In this document: piece by piece, positions 1 through 10,700 of the stretch
Numbering within the stretch: position 1 is the first letter of the stretch
Layout: each line of letters starts with the position of its first letter
Assembly (NCBI GenBank): GCA_021521415.1
Contig: JAIQDT010000232.1
Coordinates: 1,611,001-1,675,000 of the forward strand
Direction of reading: 5' to 3'
DNA from: Bidens hawaiensis
Lineage: Eukaryota > Streptophyta > Magnoliopsida > Asterales > Asteraceae
DNA: 64,000 nt
The notes under the pieces: model-generated
What the model saw: the letters and a program-made list of their open reading frames with translations, nothing else
What the model was told of the DNA's origin: nothing
Database searches by the model: none
Program-made: the position numbers and the translations under genes

Positions 1-258
1 GTATTGCTTGTCACAGATTTGCGACACACTTAATAAATTATGGTCTACCTTGTCACAGTAGTTAACCTTTTCAAAAGTAATATGCCCATTCGAAACATCA
101 CCTTCTTGTGTAATCATAACCCTAGAATTCCCAGCAAACGCCACATAACCCCCTTGAATATTTCTCATATTTTTTAAGAGGTTGAGATTTCCAGTAATAT
201 GACGGGAACATCCACTATCCATAATCCAGTTTTCACCAGAAATGGTCTTGGATTTACC
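1..258 (-). pseudogene. Copia element A: start of pol (protease region), cut by window edge
   Basis: Reading the minus strand leftward from 258, the translation shows the copia protease signature W-I-M-D-S-G-C-S-R-H-I-T-G-N, followed by the segment that leads to the GAG-pre-integrase domain (L-L-S-V-S-Q-I-C-D). The catalytic Asp of the D-S-G triad is present. In the family this enzyme cleaves the Gag-Pol polyprotein inside the particle. The rest of pol lies outside the window. The piece follows a splice-acceptor-like TAG at 259-261 on the minus strand, just after the gag stop. It belongs to the same element as the broken gag at 279-3544, so it is scored as part of a dead copy although this short piece itself is open. 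Confidence 0.85.
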
Positions 259-278
259 CTACACACAAAAGAAAATGA

Positions 279-3200
279 TTAGTTCAAAAACGCAGCCCAG
301 GCCTCAGTCTTGGGCACCTTTTGGTATTCTTGAGAAATGTTAAACTTAGCTGAATTCAACTGTTGTTCAGCCTATTTCGAATAAGTTACTGGCTTCTTAG
401 ACTTTCTTCTTATATAAGCTGCTTGAACCACATTTGAATTTTCATTCTTGCATAACGGTGCAGTCGGAATAAACTTTGGTTTTACTTGAACAAGTGTCTC
501 ATTTACATGAATAACCTTCCGAGGATTCACGTTTGAGAACATTATGTGAGTATCATCATCATACGATGCCGGACGTTTCAGAATCTCTTTTATCAAAGGA
601 ACCGGTTTCGGTTGTTCCTTCACAAAAGGATGAAGATTTTGAAATTTCTGTTGTCCACAATTTCTCACAACGTGACCTTGTTGACCGCAAAGAAATCAAC
701 TTCGCATGTCCACACGATAGCTTTGAGATTTAACAATAGCATATGACAAAGAGGGTTGATAACTCACATTTTTGGTAAAACTTTTAGCTAACTCATCAGA
801 TGACATTGATTTCTTCTTTAGATAAAAATCCAAATTAGAACAATTTGAAAAACTTTGCAAAGTATCCGTACCCATTGATTTTACAAATTGAACTTTCTTA
901 GCTTGTTTTAAAACTTTTTTTGCTTATCAACGGCTCAGATGTCATTGATGTTTTAGCTTGAGCACACCGACTTTCAAGTTCTTGAATCTTAGAGGTTTCA
1001 TTGTGAAAAACACTTTCAATCAGTTCCGGTTTAATTATACTAATTGGAATGTCTTTCTCAGTGAACATCATGTCAATCCCTTTCAACTTGAACACACGAC
1101 CAGTTGTTGGTTTCGAAACAGTAGGATTGATAAAGCGCATCAAATCCTCATCAGAAACTTTACGTTTTTCTGGTTTCTTAACCTTAACAGGAGTATTTTT
1201 TTTCACCTCAGTTGTGTGCGAACCATACACAGCCTCCTCAAATTCATGAGGTTCACACAGTATGTGATTAGAAATTGAATGTTCTTGTTCTTGTGTATAA
1301 TTTCAGGTTCGAACACATCTTCAATGATGACTTTGTCCACATTTTCAACAAAGACTTTGTTGCTTTGAACATGAGGTTTCTGAATTGTAGATTGGGCTTT
1401 AACAGTTTCAGTTTTACTGGTTTTGCCTTTTCAGAAATCACAGATTCTTTAACAATCACATCCTCTTCCTTTCTAGCAAAAGAATTTGGTTTGTAATCAT
1501 TATGAAAGGGTGAAGGATTTTCGACAAAACCTATTCCTTTCTTTGAATCTTTTTGCTTACTTGAGACTTCAATTATCTCATTTAGTAAAAATGAAGAGTT
1601 TCTGAATTTTCCCAATTTGTTCTTTAACTCCAAAACCTCATTTTCAAGCTCGGTTATCTTGGTTCTATGTTTCAAAATTTCTTGAAACTTTTGATCATTG
1701 ATAGTCATTTTAACCGATAACTCAGCCTTAAGATCATGATTGCTTATAGTTAAAGCCTCAATTTTTTCTCTTGAATTCATTTGAGAAGTTAAGGATTGCC
1801 TATAAGTGTCCTTTAAAGAAACTATCTCTTTTAACAAATTATCATTTTGAAGTTTTAAGGAATCTATCTTAGGTTTGTTGATTTTACAATCGGCACATGA
1901 AACATTCACAGAAATTTTAGAAGTAGAAGCACTAACCTCATTTTGTTTAGTCATGCAAGCCGACGAGGTTGAGTCACTGATTTTAGCCATACAAGCAAAA
2001 GTGGTTGGAAGCTTTTTTCTTGAATCATCTGAATCAGACTCAGTATCAGCATCCAAAGACAGCTCGCTTCCACTAGCATCTTGAAAATTCTCGGTAAATC
2101 CAAACGTTGCCAGATTTGCTTGATTGTTATTACACAACAATCTTTTGAGACCAATCATCCCCATCTAGGTTAGATAACAGTGCTTGATTTCTAGAAGACG
2201 ACGGTTTTGTACCAGAAGATTTTCCCGCATCACTTCCACTTTTACCAGATGAATTCTGATCTTGCTTTCTAGGACCAGAATATTCTTTCTTTGGCTTATC
2301 ACATTCTTTTGCAAAATGCCCAAACTCTTGACAGTTATAGCACTTGACCTTTAACTTATCAAACCCTATTTTCTTGGTCAATGAAGGAAGATCTTTGTCC
2401 GTTCTTTGCATAAACTTTTTCACTTTCCTGACTATCATAGCCATATTCCACTTTAAGTCCATAAGTTCTAGATCATCGGGATTTGATCATAGGATTCATC
2501 GGTTAAATCACTTGTTGCAATCTTGCTACTAACCAAATTCTCGTATGAAGACATAAAGGCAGACAAAAAGGCAAAATTTTGTTCAGCCTCCTTCATGTTT
2601 ACATTTGTTTGAGACGAGAATTGGTTTGTGGGTGATGAAGTTTCAGATGAACCATAAACACCAGAAGATCCAGTATTTCCAGCTGTATAGAAACAAGCAC
2701 GTGGATCACTATACATAGTTGTTGCATTCTCACTTCCATTTTGTGTGAGAAATGCAGTGATAGGTGAAATGGTTGAACTTAATGGCATACTCCCATCATA
2801 CAATGCAGGATCTTGACTATCCTTTGAAGAATTTTGACATTTAAGATCGTATTCTCGTGCCTTAATCTTTTGCATAAACTCCGATGCAGTTAAATCTTCA
2901 TTGTTGAAATAATTATTCTCTTTCAGAACCATCAAGAAGGTCTCGTAAGAACTTGGTAATGCACTTTTAATGGTATCAATTTTATCAATTTCAGAAGTTT
3001 CCAATCTCATCTTGTCCATCTCAGCAATTAAATGATTAAATCTTATTATCATTTCTTCAACAGTCTCACCCTTATGCAGGTTAAAATTTCTGAATTAAAA
3101 CTTGAGCATAACCTTTTTCCTTTCAGTGGTGTTACCCATACTTCTCATTCGAATATGTTGAAATAAAGAAGCACAAATCTGTATACTCCCTACTTGGTGA

Positions 3201-3544
3201 AAGATGTTTTCAGGTAAAGCCATAGTAAGAGTAGAATAAGCCTTTGTCTCAATTTCCAAAGCTTTCTTCTCTTCAACCGAGTATTGTGAGATAGCTTTAG
3301 GTGTAAAACCAATAGTCTCATCCCCAATCATTGGAACGGTGTAAATCTCATCCAAACAGTACGAACAATCGGGGTGAACTGACCCTAGATGAGCACGGAA
3401 AAGAGGTTCCCATTTAGCAAAATCGCTAAATTTAATCAAACGTGGGCACTTTGAATGTGAACCAATCTCGGTGTCCAGTTGTAACATTTGTTGCATCAAC
3501 ATGTTTTGGGAAACTAATGCATACATACCGGCCATTTTTGACAT
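279..3544 (-). pseudogene. Copia element A: gag, broken by a stop and several frameshifts
   Basis: The minus-strand frame starts at an ATG at 3544 (M-S-K-M-A-G-M-Y) and encodes a long Gag of Sirevirus style: an N-terminal UBN2-like capsid domain, a CX2CX4HX4C zinc knuckle near 2340, a coiled-coil stretch at about 1900-1620, and remains of a second knuckle near 660-700. The B copy at 57063-57727 is a close relative and gives the intact reading. Against it, element A has a nonsense codon at about 3097 (a Gln codon became TAA), a frameshift near 2465, another near 2150, and further breaks around 1268-1230 and 898-668. Gag ends at a TAA (279-281) placed in a branch-point-like CTAAT. The protein would form the virus-like particle. 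This copy cannot make it. Confidence 0.85.
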
Positions 3545-4107
3545 GTTTCAAACTTTGAGGATTAAAATTGAAAATTAATTAACGAACTTTAAACAGTGTT
3601 CAGAACTATGAACAGTAATCAACGAATCAAACCTTAACAAAGTTAAGATTGATCAGGTAACGAATTAGAAAAGTTGTAACGAATCAGAAATGTTGTAATG
3701 AATTGGAAACAGTAGTTTTTATGAATTAGAAAAAATTTATAACGAAGGGGTTTAACGAATAAGGTGAATGTCTTAACGAATCACTAAGAGAAGGCTTAGC
3801 GAAGTAGATGACGAATCAGCTACAGTTGATAACGAATCAACTTATAGCGAATCAGGTTGTTACAACGGTTTGTAACAAACCTCTAACAATAAATGCCACG
3901 TGGCAAAGGTGGTTATAACTCAATTACCGAGGTATGACACGTGTCACACGAGTTTGTTGACACGAATCAGAATGTATAACGAATAGGTTAACGAATCAAC
4001 CAAAACTCATAGCGAATTAGCTAAATATGTTAACGAATCGAGTTGAAAGATTAACGAATCAGATATGAATCTTCAAATCTTCAAACAAAGATTTCCAGAA
4101 TTCTGGA
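3545..4107 (-). other. Element A gag leader (proximal part) with ACGAAT inverted-repeat cluster
   Basis: This untranslated leader of element A lies between its primer site and gag, and is interrupted at 4107 by the intact element. It is packed with short words of the type AACGAAT and their complements (for example around 3600-3860 and 3960-4070). It resumes at 16508. The B leader at 57728-58637 shows the same content. I see no reading frame in it. Confidence 0.7.
4103..4107. repeat. Target-site duplication CTGGA, left copy
   Basis: CTGGA directly precedes the left LTR, and the same five bases follow the right LTR at 16508-16512. A 5-bp duplication is normal for copia integration. It proves that 4108-16507 is one insertion event. 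Confidence 0.97.
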
Positions 4108-4538
4108 TGTTGGTACATGTTTGTCAGTAGTTCATAGTCTAGTATTTGTTATCGAGTCTGTAATATAGTTAATGGTTTGTTTATGGTTTGTTTTGTAAAC
4201 TAGCGAAGTTATCAGCAAGTTCGCTATGGCGAACTTGCTGATCTAGCGAGGTTACTGACAACTTCGCCAGTGGCGAAGTTGTCGTGTTTAAATAGAACGT
4301 TTCAGCAGAGAACGGGGGTTAGGGTTTTGGTTTTACGTTTTGTTTCGTTTTGTTCTCTGTAACAGTGACCTACTGTCACGGGTTTGGTTATTCAATATAA
4401 CGTGTTTACCTTATAGCTCGTGTTCATTGTTCGTGTATTCAATCTATACAATATCTACGCTCGTATCTATATACGCAGGGATTCCGCACCTGCGTTGTTA
4501 GAGATTTCCCGTATACGATCCACGTCCAGGAACCTACA
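4108..4538 (+). repeat. 5' LTR of the intact copia element
   Basis: The LTR is 431 bp and runs from TGTTGG to CCTACA. The copy at 16077-16507 has the same length and shows no difference that I could find by eye. U3 carries two perfect hairpins directly before a TATA-like box. The Gag leader and primer site follow it. Confidence 0.97.
4211..4294 (+). promoter_or_regulatory. LTR promoter: two perfect inverted repeats and TATA-like box
   Basis: Inverted repeat 1 spans 4211-4242, with 14-base arms (atcagcaagttcgc and its complement) around TATG. Inverted repeat 2 spans 4257-4283, with 12-base arms (gacaacttcgcc and its complement) around AGT. TTTAAATA at 4287-4294 follows only four bases later, so it is the probable TATA box. 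Palindromes upstream of the LTR TATA have been described for Sireviruses in maize. Which protein would bind here is unknown. Confidence 0.7.
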
Positions 4539-4540
4539 AT

Positions 4541-4553
4541 TGGTATCAGAGCC
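4541..4553 (+). other. Primer-binding site (initiator tRNA-Met type)
   Basis: TGGTATCAGAGCC begins two bases after the LTR. It matches the complement of the plant initiator tRNA-Met 3' end, as is standard for plant copia elements. Minus-strand DNA synthesis would be primed here. Confidence 0.93.
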
Positions 4554-5078
4554 ATCGGCTCGATTGTGAGGTTCGGGATTTCACGCGGGTGTAGATTTCG
4601 TTTAATTTCGGGTGTTACCGGGACGAGTTTTTGGTGTGTTTATTCATTCTAGCTACCTACCAGTGTGTTTAAGCCTTTAAACCTTCAAAATTCTCGTTAA
4701 AATCCGAGTTTCAGATCTGAACTGTTCTTCGCGTTCATCGGGCGAAGTTGCTGAATTCAGGCGAAGTTGCCGTCACTGGAGATTAGGGTTTCGGCGAAGA
4801 TATAAGGATTAGCGAAGTTAACCACAACTTCGCTTACCTCATAAGTTCGCCAAAGCGAAGTTATCCGTAACTTCGCTTACCACCCAACTTCGCTTACATC
4901 CTAAGTTCGCTCATTCTAAGCGAAGTTATTCTTAACTTCGCCAAGTCAAGCGAATTTAAGATCCAGCGAAGTTCTTGTTCAGCGAAGTTAACTTCCAGCG
5001 AAGTTATTCTTAACTTCGCCATCTGAGCTGTTTTAATATTTTTTTTGTGTTTTTCAGGTTTTTCAGGTTTTCGCAAGG
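4554..5078 (+). other. gag leader with GCGAAGTT/AACTTCGC inverted-repeat cluster
   Basis: This is untranslated. From about 4735 to 5022 it is filled with the octamer GCGAAGTT and its complement in alternating orientation, for example 4812-4819 paired with 4827-4834. Two acceptor-like TTTTTCAG sequences end at about 5056 and 5065, shortly before the gag ATG at 5079, so part of the leader may be spliced out. No clear donor was identified. Confidence 0.65.
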
Positions 5079-7703
5079 ATGTCCGCGATTAACATCTCAG
5101 ATTTAGTCAAGATGGAGGTAGAGGCGGGGTCAGCCACTAAGGCCCCGAGGTTGATGAAGGGAACGGACTTCGTGGCATGGAAGGACAGGTTCATCCAGTA
5201 TATCAAATATCAGGACGCCAAGATGTGGGTGTGCATGCAGGATGGATATGTACCTCCAACCATGCAATACGAAGGACGTGATGTGGTGAAGAAGTACAGT
5301 AAGATGGATGACGAGGAGAAGAAAATGTATGAGGCTGAGAGTAAGGCCCATGCTGCTATTACTATGGCACTACCTCAAGAAGTTCTTCATACATTCCGAA
5401 AGTACACTTCTGCAAGAGAGCTCTGGGATGCTCTGGAAAACAGATTCGAGGGGAACGTGGGTATACGTGCCTCAAAAATTAAACTTTTAAAAACCCAATT
5501 CTCCGTCTTCAAATATTTGAAGAATGAATCCTTAGATGATATTATCACCCGATACTATCACTTAATGACAGAGCTTAGCAACTATTCAATTGCCTATCGA
5601 GAGGAGGAGATCGTTGAAAAGCTTCTAGATGCTCTCCCACCGAAGTGGGAAATGTATACCGTGTTAATGAGGGAAGACAAAGACTTTCCTAACTGTGACT
5701 TAGAAACTGCAGTGAACAAGCTCAGAACGTATGAGCTAAATATGGTTCGAAAGGAGACACCCACAGACCAGATACAAGACCCTGGTATGTATGGTGCTAA
5801 AGTTAACTCAGGCTCAAGTTCAAGGCCTGAATCTGCTGCATTTTATTCGAAGGGGGAGTCAGGTTCTGACTCTGCACATGAAGGAAATGTTTCTGTGAAC
5901 TCAAATGGGGACGTATGTTTTGTTGCTGGAGGATCTAGTGCTTCAAAGCCTCAATCCTCTACAAGTGGTTATTCAGCTGGTCCCACAAGCAATAATTACA
6001 CCAAGATGCCTATGAGTGTAAAATCTGCTGAAGAGCAGTTTGCAGTCTACGCTTCATTTATTGCTTCATACGAGAATTATATCCAGGGGAAGATTGTGGA
6101 CCCTGCCGTTCTTGATGAGGATTATGACCAGATTGATGCTGACGATTTGGAAGAAATGGATTTGCAATGGCAAATGGCAATGATCGTGAGACGGGTAAAA
6201 CGTTTTATGAACAAAACAGGAAGAAAGTTTGTTGGTGGTAGGCCTGGATTTGACAAATCAAAAGTAAGGTGCTACAATTGTCAACAGTTCGGGCACTTTG
6301 CTAGGGAATGTAGGAATGAGAGAGTTGAACGGGGACAAGTTAGGCCTAACCAACACTCTGGAATTAACCGCGAGATCAATGCCATGTTAACTAGAGAGGC
6401 AGGAGAATACAACTGGAACCAACACTCAAGTGGTTTGGGTGAACAAGCACACATGGCTGAGACTGAAGCTGTAGAAGTTGAGAAGGTTGATGGAGAGAAG
6501 AAAGCAAATGAAGAAGAAACTGCTTTCATGGCGAACGATCAGGATGGTAGATCCAAGGTATGTCCCAAAATTATTTGTGCTAATTGTGAAAATTTGACTG
6601 AGCAACTAACCAATATAACTGATCAGTATGTCAAATTAGATGCTGAGTTTAAAACTGTTAAAGAAGATCACCATTTCATTAAAGCAAGAGAAAACAGTTA
6701 TAAAGTTAAGATAAAGGCTTGTGAAAAAGACATTAAAAGTCTTAAAACTAAACTTGCTGAGAAAATAGAAATTATTGATCTTAGTTATGAGGTTTTGGAA
6801 GAAAAGACAAAATTGATTGCTGATAGAGATAAACAGATTGCTGACCACCAGGTAAAGGTGGTGGAACTGAACCGCAAACTTGAGCAGTTCAGAAACTCCT
6901 CGGCTATCCTTGATCACCTTGTGAGTGATCCAAGTACCTCTGCAAAGAGGGCAGGAATCGGATACCACGAGGTTCCACCACCCTTTAACCATAATTACAC
7001 TTATAATCCAAGTGTTCAGAAATCTGTTGATTTTGAGATTGCTCAGTCAACCCCAATTAGAATTACTAGTGTCAAACCAAGTGTTAGCTGTGGCGAAACA
7101 AGTTCGCCTGTTTCTAGTGTGAATATTTCTGTATCAAGTCCAGTCTCATCAGATTCGGATATGTTGTCCGAATCTGGTCAGACAAAAGAAAAGGTAGAAT
7201 TACCCACCAGTGGAGATAATGATAAAGTTTCTAAAAAGAGTTCTCCACTCAATCCGTACGTCCCACCTTATGTGAGACGAACGGCTGGTAATACTACCTC
7301 TACATCCAAACCAACATTTGACAAGAAAATGGAGAGTAGATGTTGCTTTAGATGTAACAGGTTAGGACATCTTGTTGCAGATTGTCCTTTGAAACCGAGA
7401 TTCAGAGATGTGAAGCCAAATAAAAATGAGAATAAGCGTCATTTTATTCCAGCTAAAAATGAAAACTTTAAAAATTGCCAAAATGTAACGAATTCAAGTT
7501 TTCATAAAAACCAACCTCATTTTTACAACCAAACCACAAGAAATAACACTTTCTATTCTCAAAGGTTTGGAAGGCATTACACTCAATCTGCAGGGAGATT
7601 CCCTAACAGGACGTACAGAAATTATCCTGACGCTAACTTGAGAAAGCCAGGGTACGGGATGTATCGATCCAAGACCAACTGGTCTTGGGTCCCAAGATTC
7701 TAA
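5079..7703 (+). CDS. gag: Gag of the intact copia element (874 aa)
   Basis: This is the structural polyprotein that packages the element RNA into cytoplasmic particles. Residues about 25-220 are the capsid-type UBN2 region (W-K-D-R-F near 30, A-L-P-Q-E-V-L near 95, L-W-D-A-L-E-N-R-F near 110). A CX2CX4HX4C zinc knuckle lies near 398-411 (C-Y-N-C-Q-Q-F-G-H). A Lys/Glu-rich coiled-coil stretch follows at about 490-620. A second knuckle (C-F-R-C-N-R-L-G-H) is near 756-770, and a basic Asn-rich tail ends W-V-P-R-F-stop. Length, coiled coil and the W-V-P ending fit Sirevirus Gags. The ATG at 5079 is the first one after the leader and starts the conserved region. The frame is unbroken. It overlaps pol, which lies in the -1 frame. 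Confidence 0.95.
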   Translation: MSAINISDLVKMEVEAGSATKAPRLMKGTDFVAWKDRFIQYIKYQDAKMWVCMQDGYVPPTMQYEGRDVVKKYSKMDDEEKKMYEAESKAHAAITMALPQEVLHTFRKYTSARELWDALENRFEGNVGIRASKIKLLKTQFSVFKYLKNESLDDIITRYYHLMTELSNYSIAYREEEIVEKLLDALPPKWEMYTVLMREDKDFPNCDLETAVNKLRTYELNMVRKETPTDQIQDPGMYGAKVNSGSSSRPESAAFYSKGESGSDSAHEGNVSVNSNGDVCFVAGGSSASKPQSSTSGYSAGPTSNNYTKMPMSVKSAEEQFAVYASFIASYENYIQGKIVDPAVLDEDYDQIDADDLEEMDLQWQMAMIVRRVKRFMNKTGRKFVGGRPGFDKSKVRCYNCQQFGHFARECRNERVERGQVRPNQHSGINREINAMLTREAGEYNWNQHSSGLGEQAHMAETEAVEVEKVDGEKKANEEETAFMANDQDGRSKVCPKIICANCENLTEQLTNITDQYVKLDAEFKTVKEDHHFIKARENSYKVKIKACEKDIKSLKTKLAEKIEIIDLSYEVLEEKTKLIADRDKQIADHQVKVVELNRKLEQFRNSSAILDHLVSDPSTSAKRAGIGYHEVPPPFNHNYTYNPSVQKSVDFEIAQSTPIRITSVKPSVSCGETSSPVSSVNISVSSPVSSDSDMLSESGQTKEKVELPTSGDNDKVSKKSSPLNPYVPPYVRRTAGNTTSTSKPTFDKKMESRCCFRCNRLGHLVADCPLKPRFRDVKPNKNENKRHFIPAKNENFKNCQNVTNSSFHKNQPHFYNQTTRNNTFYSQRFGRHYTQSAGRFPNRTYRNYPDANLRKPGYGMYRSKTNWSWVPRF

Positions 7704-10700
7704 CTCATTGTTTTATTGTGCAGGAACAGTTGAACAGGGCTGCCAACAATCTTTGGATTGTAGATAGCGGCTGTTCCCGGCACATGACTGGCAACAAACA
7801 CTTGTTGCAAGATTTAAAACCTGTTCAGGGAGCTAGAGTTAGTTTTGCTGGTGAAAGTGGAGGACGAATAACTGGAAGAGGAACAGTGTCAAATGGGAGG
7901 ATGACACTAGAGAATGTGAATTTTGTGGAGGAGTTAAAGCACAATCTGCTAAGCGTGTCGCAGATTTGTGATAAAGATTATACTGTCCATTTCACGAAAG
8001 ATGAAGCGATTGTGTTAAAGCCTGGTTTTCAAATACCAGAAGAATGGATTGTGATGAAAGCTCCACGTGAGACAAACACTTATGTGATGGATATGAGGTC
8101 AACTGTAATGATAACTGGAGAATCATGTTTACTGACAAAAGCTAGCGAATCTGAATCGGAGCTGTGGCACAGGAGGATGGGACATATTCATCTTCGGAAG
8201 ATGAACTACCTTGTCAGAAATGGGCTTGTGATTGGTGTTCCTTTAAAAAATTTCAACTTTGAAGATAAATGTATTGCATGCAAGAAAGGAAAACAACATA
8301 AGAAAAGCCATCTCACCAAGAAGATTAATTCAATAGGTGGTACTCTAGAGTTACTTCATATGGATCTCTTCGGTCCAGTGAATGTACAAAGTCTTGGCGG
8401 TACTTCCTACTGCTTGGTGATAACTGATGATTACTCGCGATACTCGTGGGTATACTTTCTGAAAACTAAAGATGAGACTGCTCAGATGGTAAAGAATCTA
8501 ATTACAAAAGTTGAGAATATCATGAGCAAATCAGTTAAGTACATCAGAAGTGACAATGGGACGGAGTTCAAAAATTTTGAAATGGAAATCTTCTGTCTTC
8601 AGAAGGGCATTGAGCATCAATTCAGCGCTCCGTATACTCCACAACAGAATGGAGTGGCTGAAAGGAAGAACCGAACGTTGATAGAAGGAGCCAGAACTAT
8701 GCTGGCTGACTCAAAACTTCCTGTGATGTTCTGGGCTGAAGCGGTGGCTACAGCCTGCTATGTTCTGAATCGGGTGTTAACGGTTAAGAAGCTTGGAAAA
8801 ACGTGTTATGAGCTTATGCAAGGAAGGAAGCCCAACTTGTGCGGTCTTGAGCCATTTGGGTCTCCTTGTTCGATTTTGAAGCCTAACTCGAAATTTGGGG
8901 AAGTAGCTGATGAGGGAATCCTCGTTGGTTACGTTGTTGGGACCCCCAACAGACGGATCTTCAATACTTCCACTTGCAAGGTGGAGGTGGTCTGTAACAC
9001 TGACATTACTAGTTACCAACCGCCAAAACCAAGCAATGGACCGGCGGAGCTCTTTGACTATGTTAAACTTTTTAAGTCGTTTAACGTGCCTGATCTGGAG
9101 ATTTCTGAAGTGGAAGAAACTACTGCGACGAAGATGATTTTTGATGAGGAAGAGAATTTACTGCACCATCAGATGACTGAAACATCTCAACCTTCCACAT
9201 CAAACCCTTTCAATACCCCTGCGGCCTCAACTGAAGACGAATTCCTTAATCCGTTTCACTCTCAGCCTGAAACAACCATAGATGAGCTCTCTTCAAACTT
9301 AGAAGACAATCTGCATGTCGGTGCTGTACCGACCACGAGAATTCACAAGAATCACCCACTGGAGAATGTTATAGGTGATGTGTCCTCCGGTGTACAAACC
9401 AGAAGTAGTTTGACCGAGAACACCTGTGTCTATACCAGCATAAGAGACACAGGTATACTGAATGAATGTTTGTACTCCTGCTTTATAAGCCAAATTGAAC
9501 CAAAAAATTATCAAATGGCTTTAAAGGACAGCTCGTGGGTCGATGCCATGCAGGAAGAGTTGGCTCAGTTCAAGAAGATGGAAGTGTGGACTTTGGTTGA
9601 AAAACCAAAGCATGTGCATGCTATAGGCACAAAATGGGTGTTCAAATGCAAGAGAGATGATAAGGGAATAGTCGTGCGTAATAAGGCGAGGCTGGTGGTT
9701 AAAGGTTTCAATCAACAAGAGGGTATTGATTACAATGAAGTTTTCGCTCCTGTTGCCCGGTTAGAAGCAATTCGACTGTTTTTGGCATTTGCTGCTTTTA
9801 AGAAGATGAAGGTTTTTCAGTTGGATGTTAAGAGTGCGTTCCTTAACGGGAAAGTTGATGAGGTTGTGTATGTTGAGCAACCTCCGGGTTTTCCAGACCC
9901 GGACTTTCCTGATCACGTATACAGGTTGAGCAAGGCATTATATGGGTTACATCAGGCTCCTCGGGCCTGGTATTCAACTTTATCTGATTACTTGCTGGAA
10001 AATGGTTTCGAGAGGGGGTTGATAGACAGCACGCTTTTTGTAAAGAGAGATGGATGTGACTTCCTGCTGGTTCAAGTCTACGTGGATGACATAATTTTTG
10101 CAGCCACAAGAGTATCCATGTGTCAGGATTTTGAGGACGTCATGAAGAAACGATTCGAGATGAGTGCAATGGGTGAACTAACTTTCTTTTTAGGTTTGCA
10201 GGTGGATCAAAGGAAGGATGGTATGTTCATTCATCAAACGAAATATGTTCATGATGTGCTGGAAAGATTCAAGATGGGGGACAGTTCTCCATTTGACACA
10301 CCAATCTGCGTCAATCACAAACTGGGAACTGAATCAGACGGTGACGCGGATGTGGACCCTACTCAATATCGGGCGATAATAGGTTCTTTGATGTATTTAA
10401 CTGCTTCTAGACCTGATATTATGTTTGCTGTTTGTCTTTGTGCTCGTTTCCAGGCAAACCCAAAGGAATCTCACATGAAAGGTGTGAAGAGGATCTTGCG
10501 GTACCTCAAAGGCAAGCCGAAACTAGGGTTGTGGTACCCGAAAGGTGGAGACTTTGAACTGATAGCATACTCGGATTCTGACTATGGTGGTTGTAATCAG
10601 AGTCGGAAGTCAACAACGGGAGGCTGCCAATTTCTTGGAGGAAGATTAGTTTCATGGCAGTGCAAGAAACAAACATCGGTTGCAATTTCAACATGTGAAG

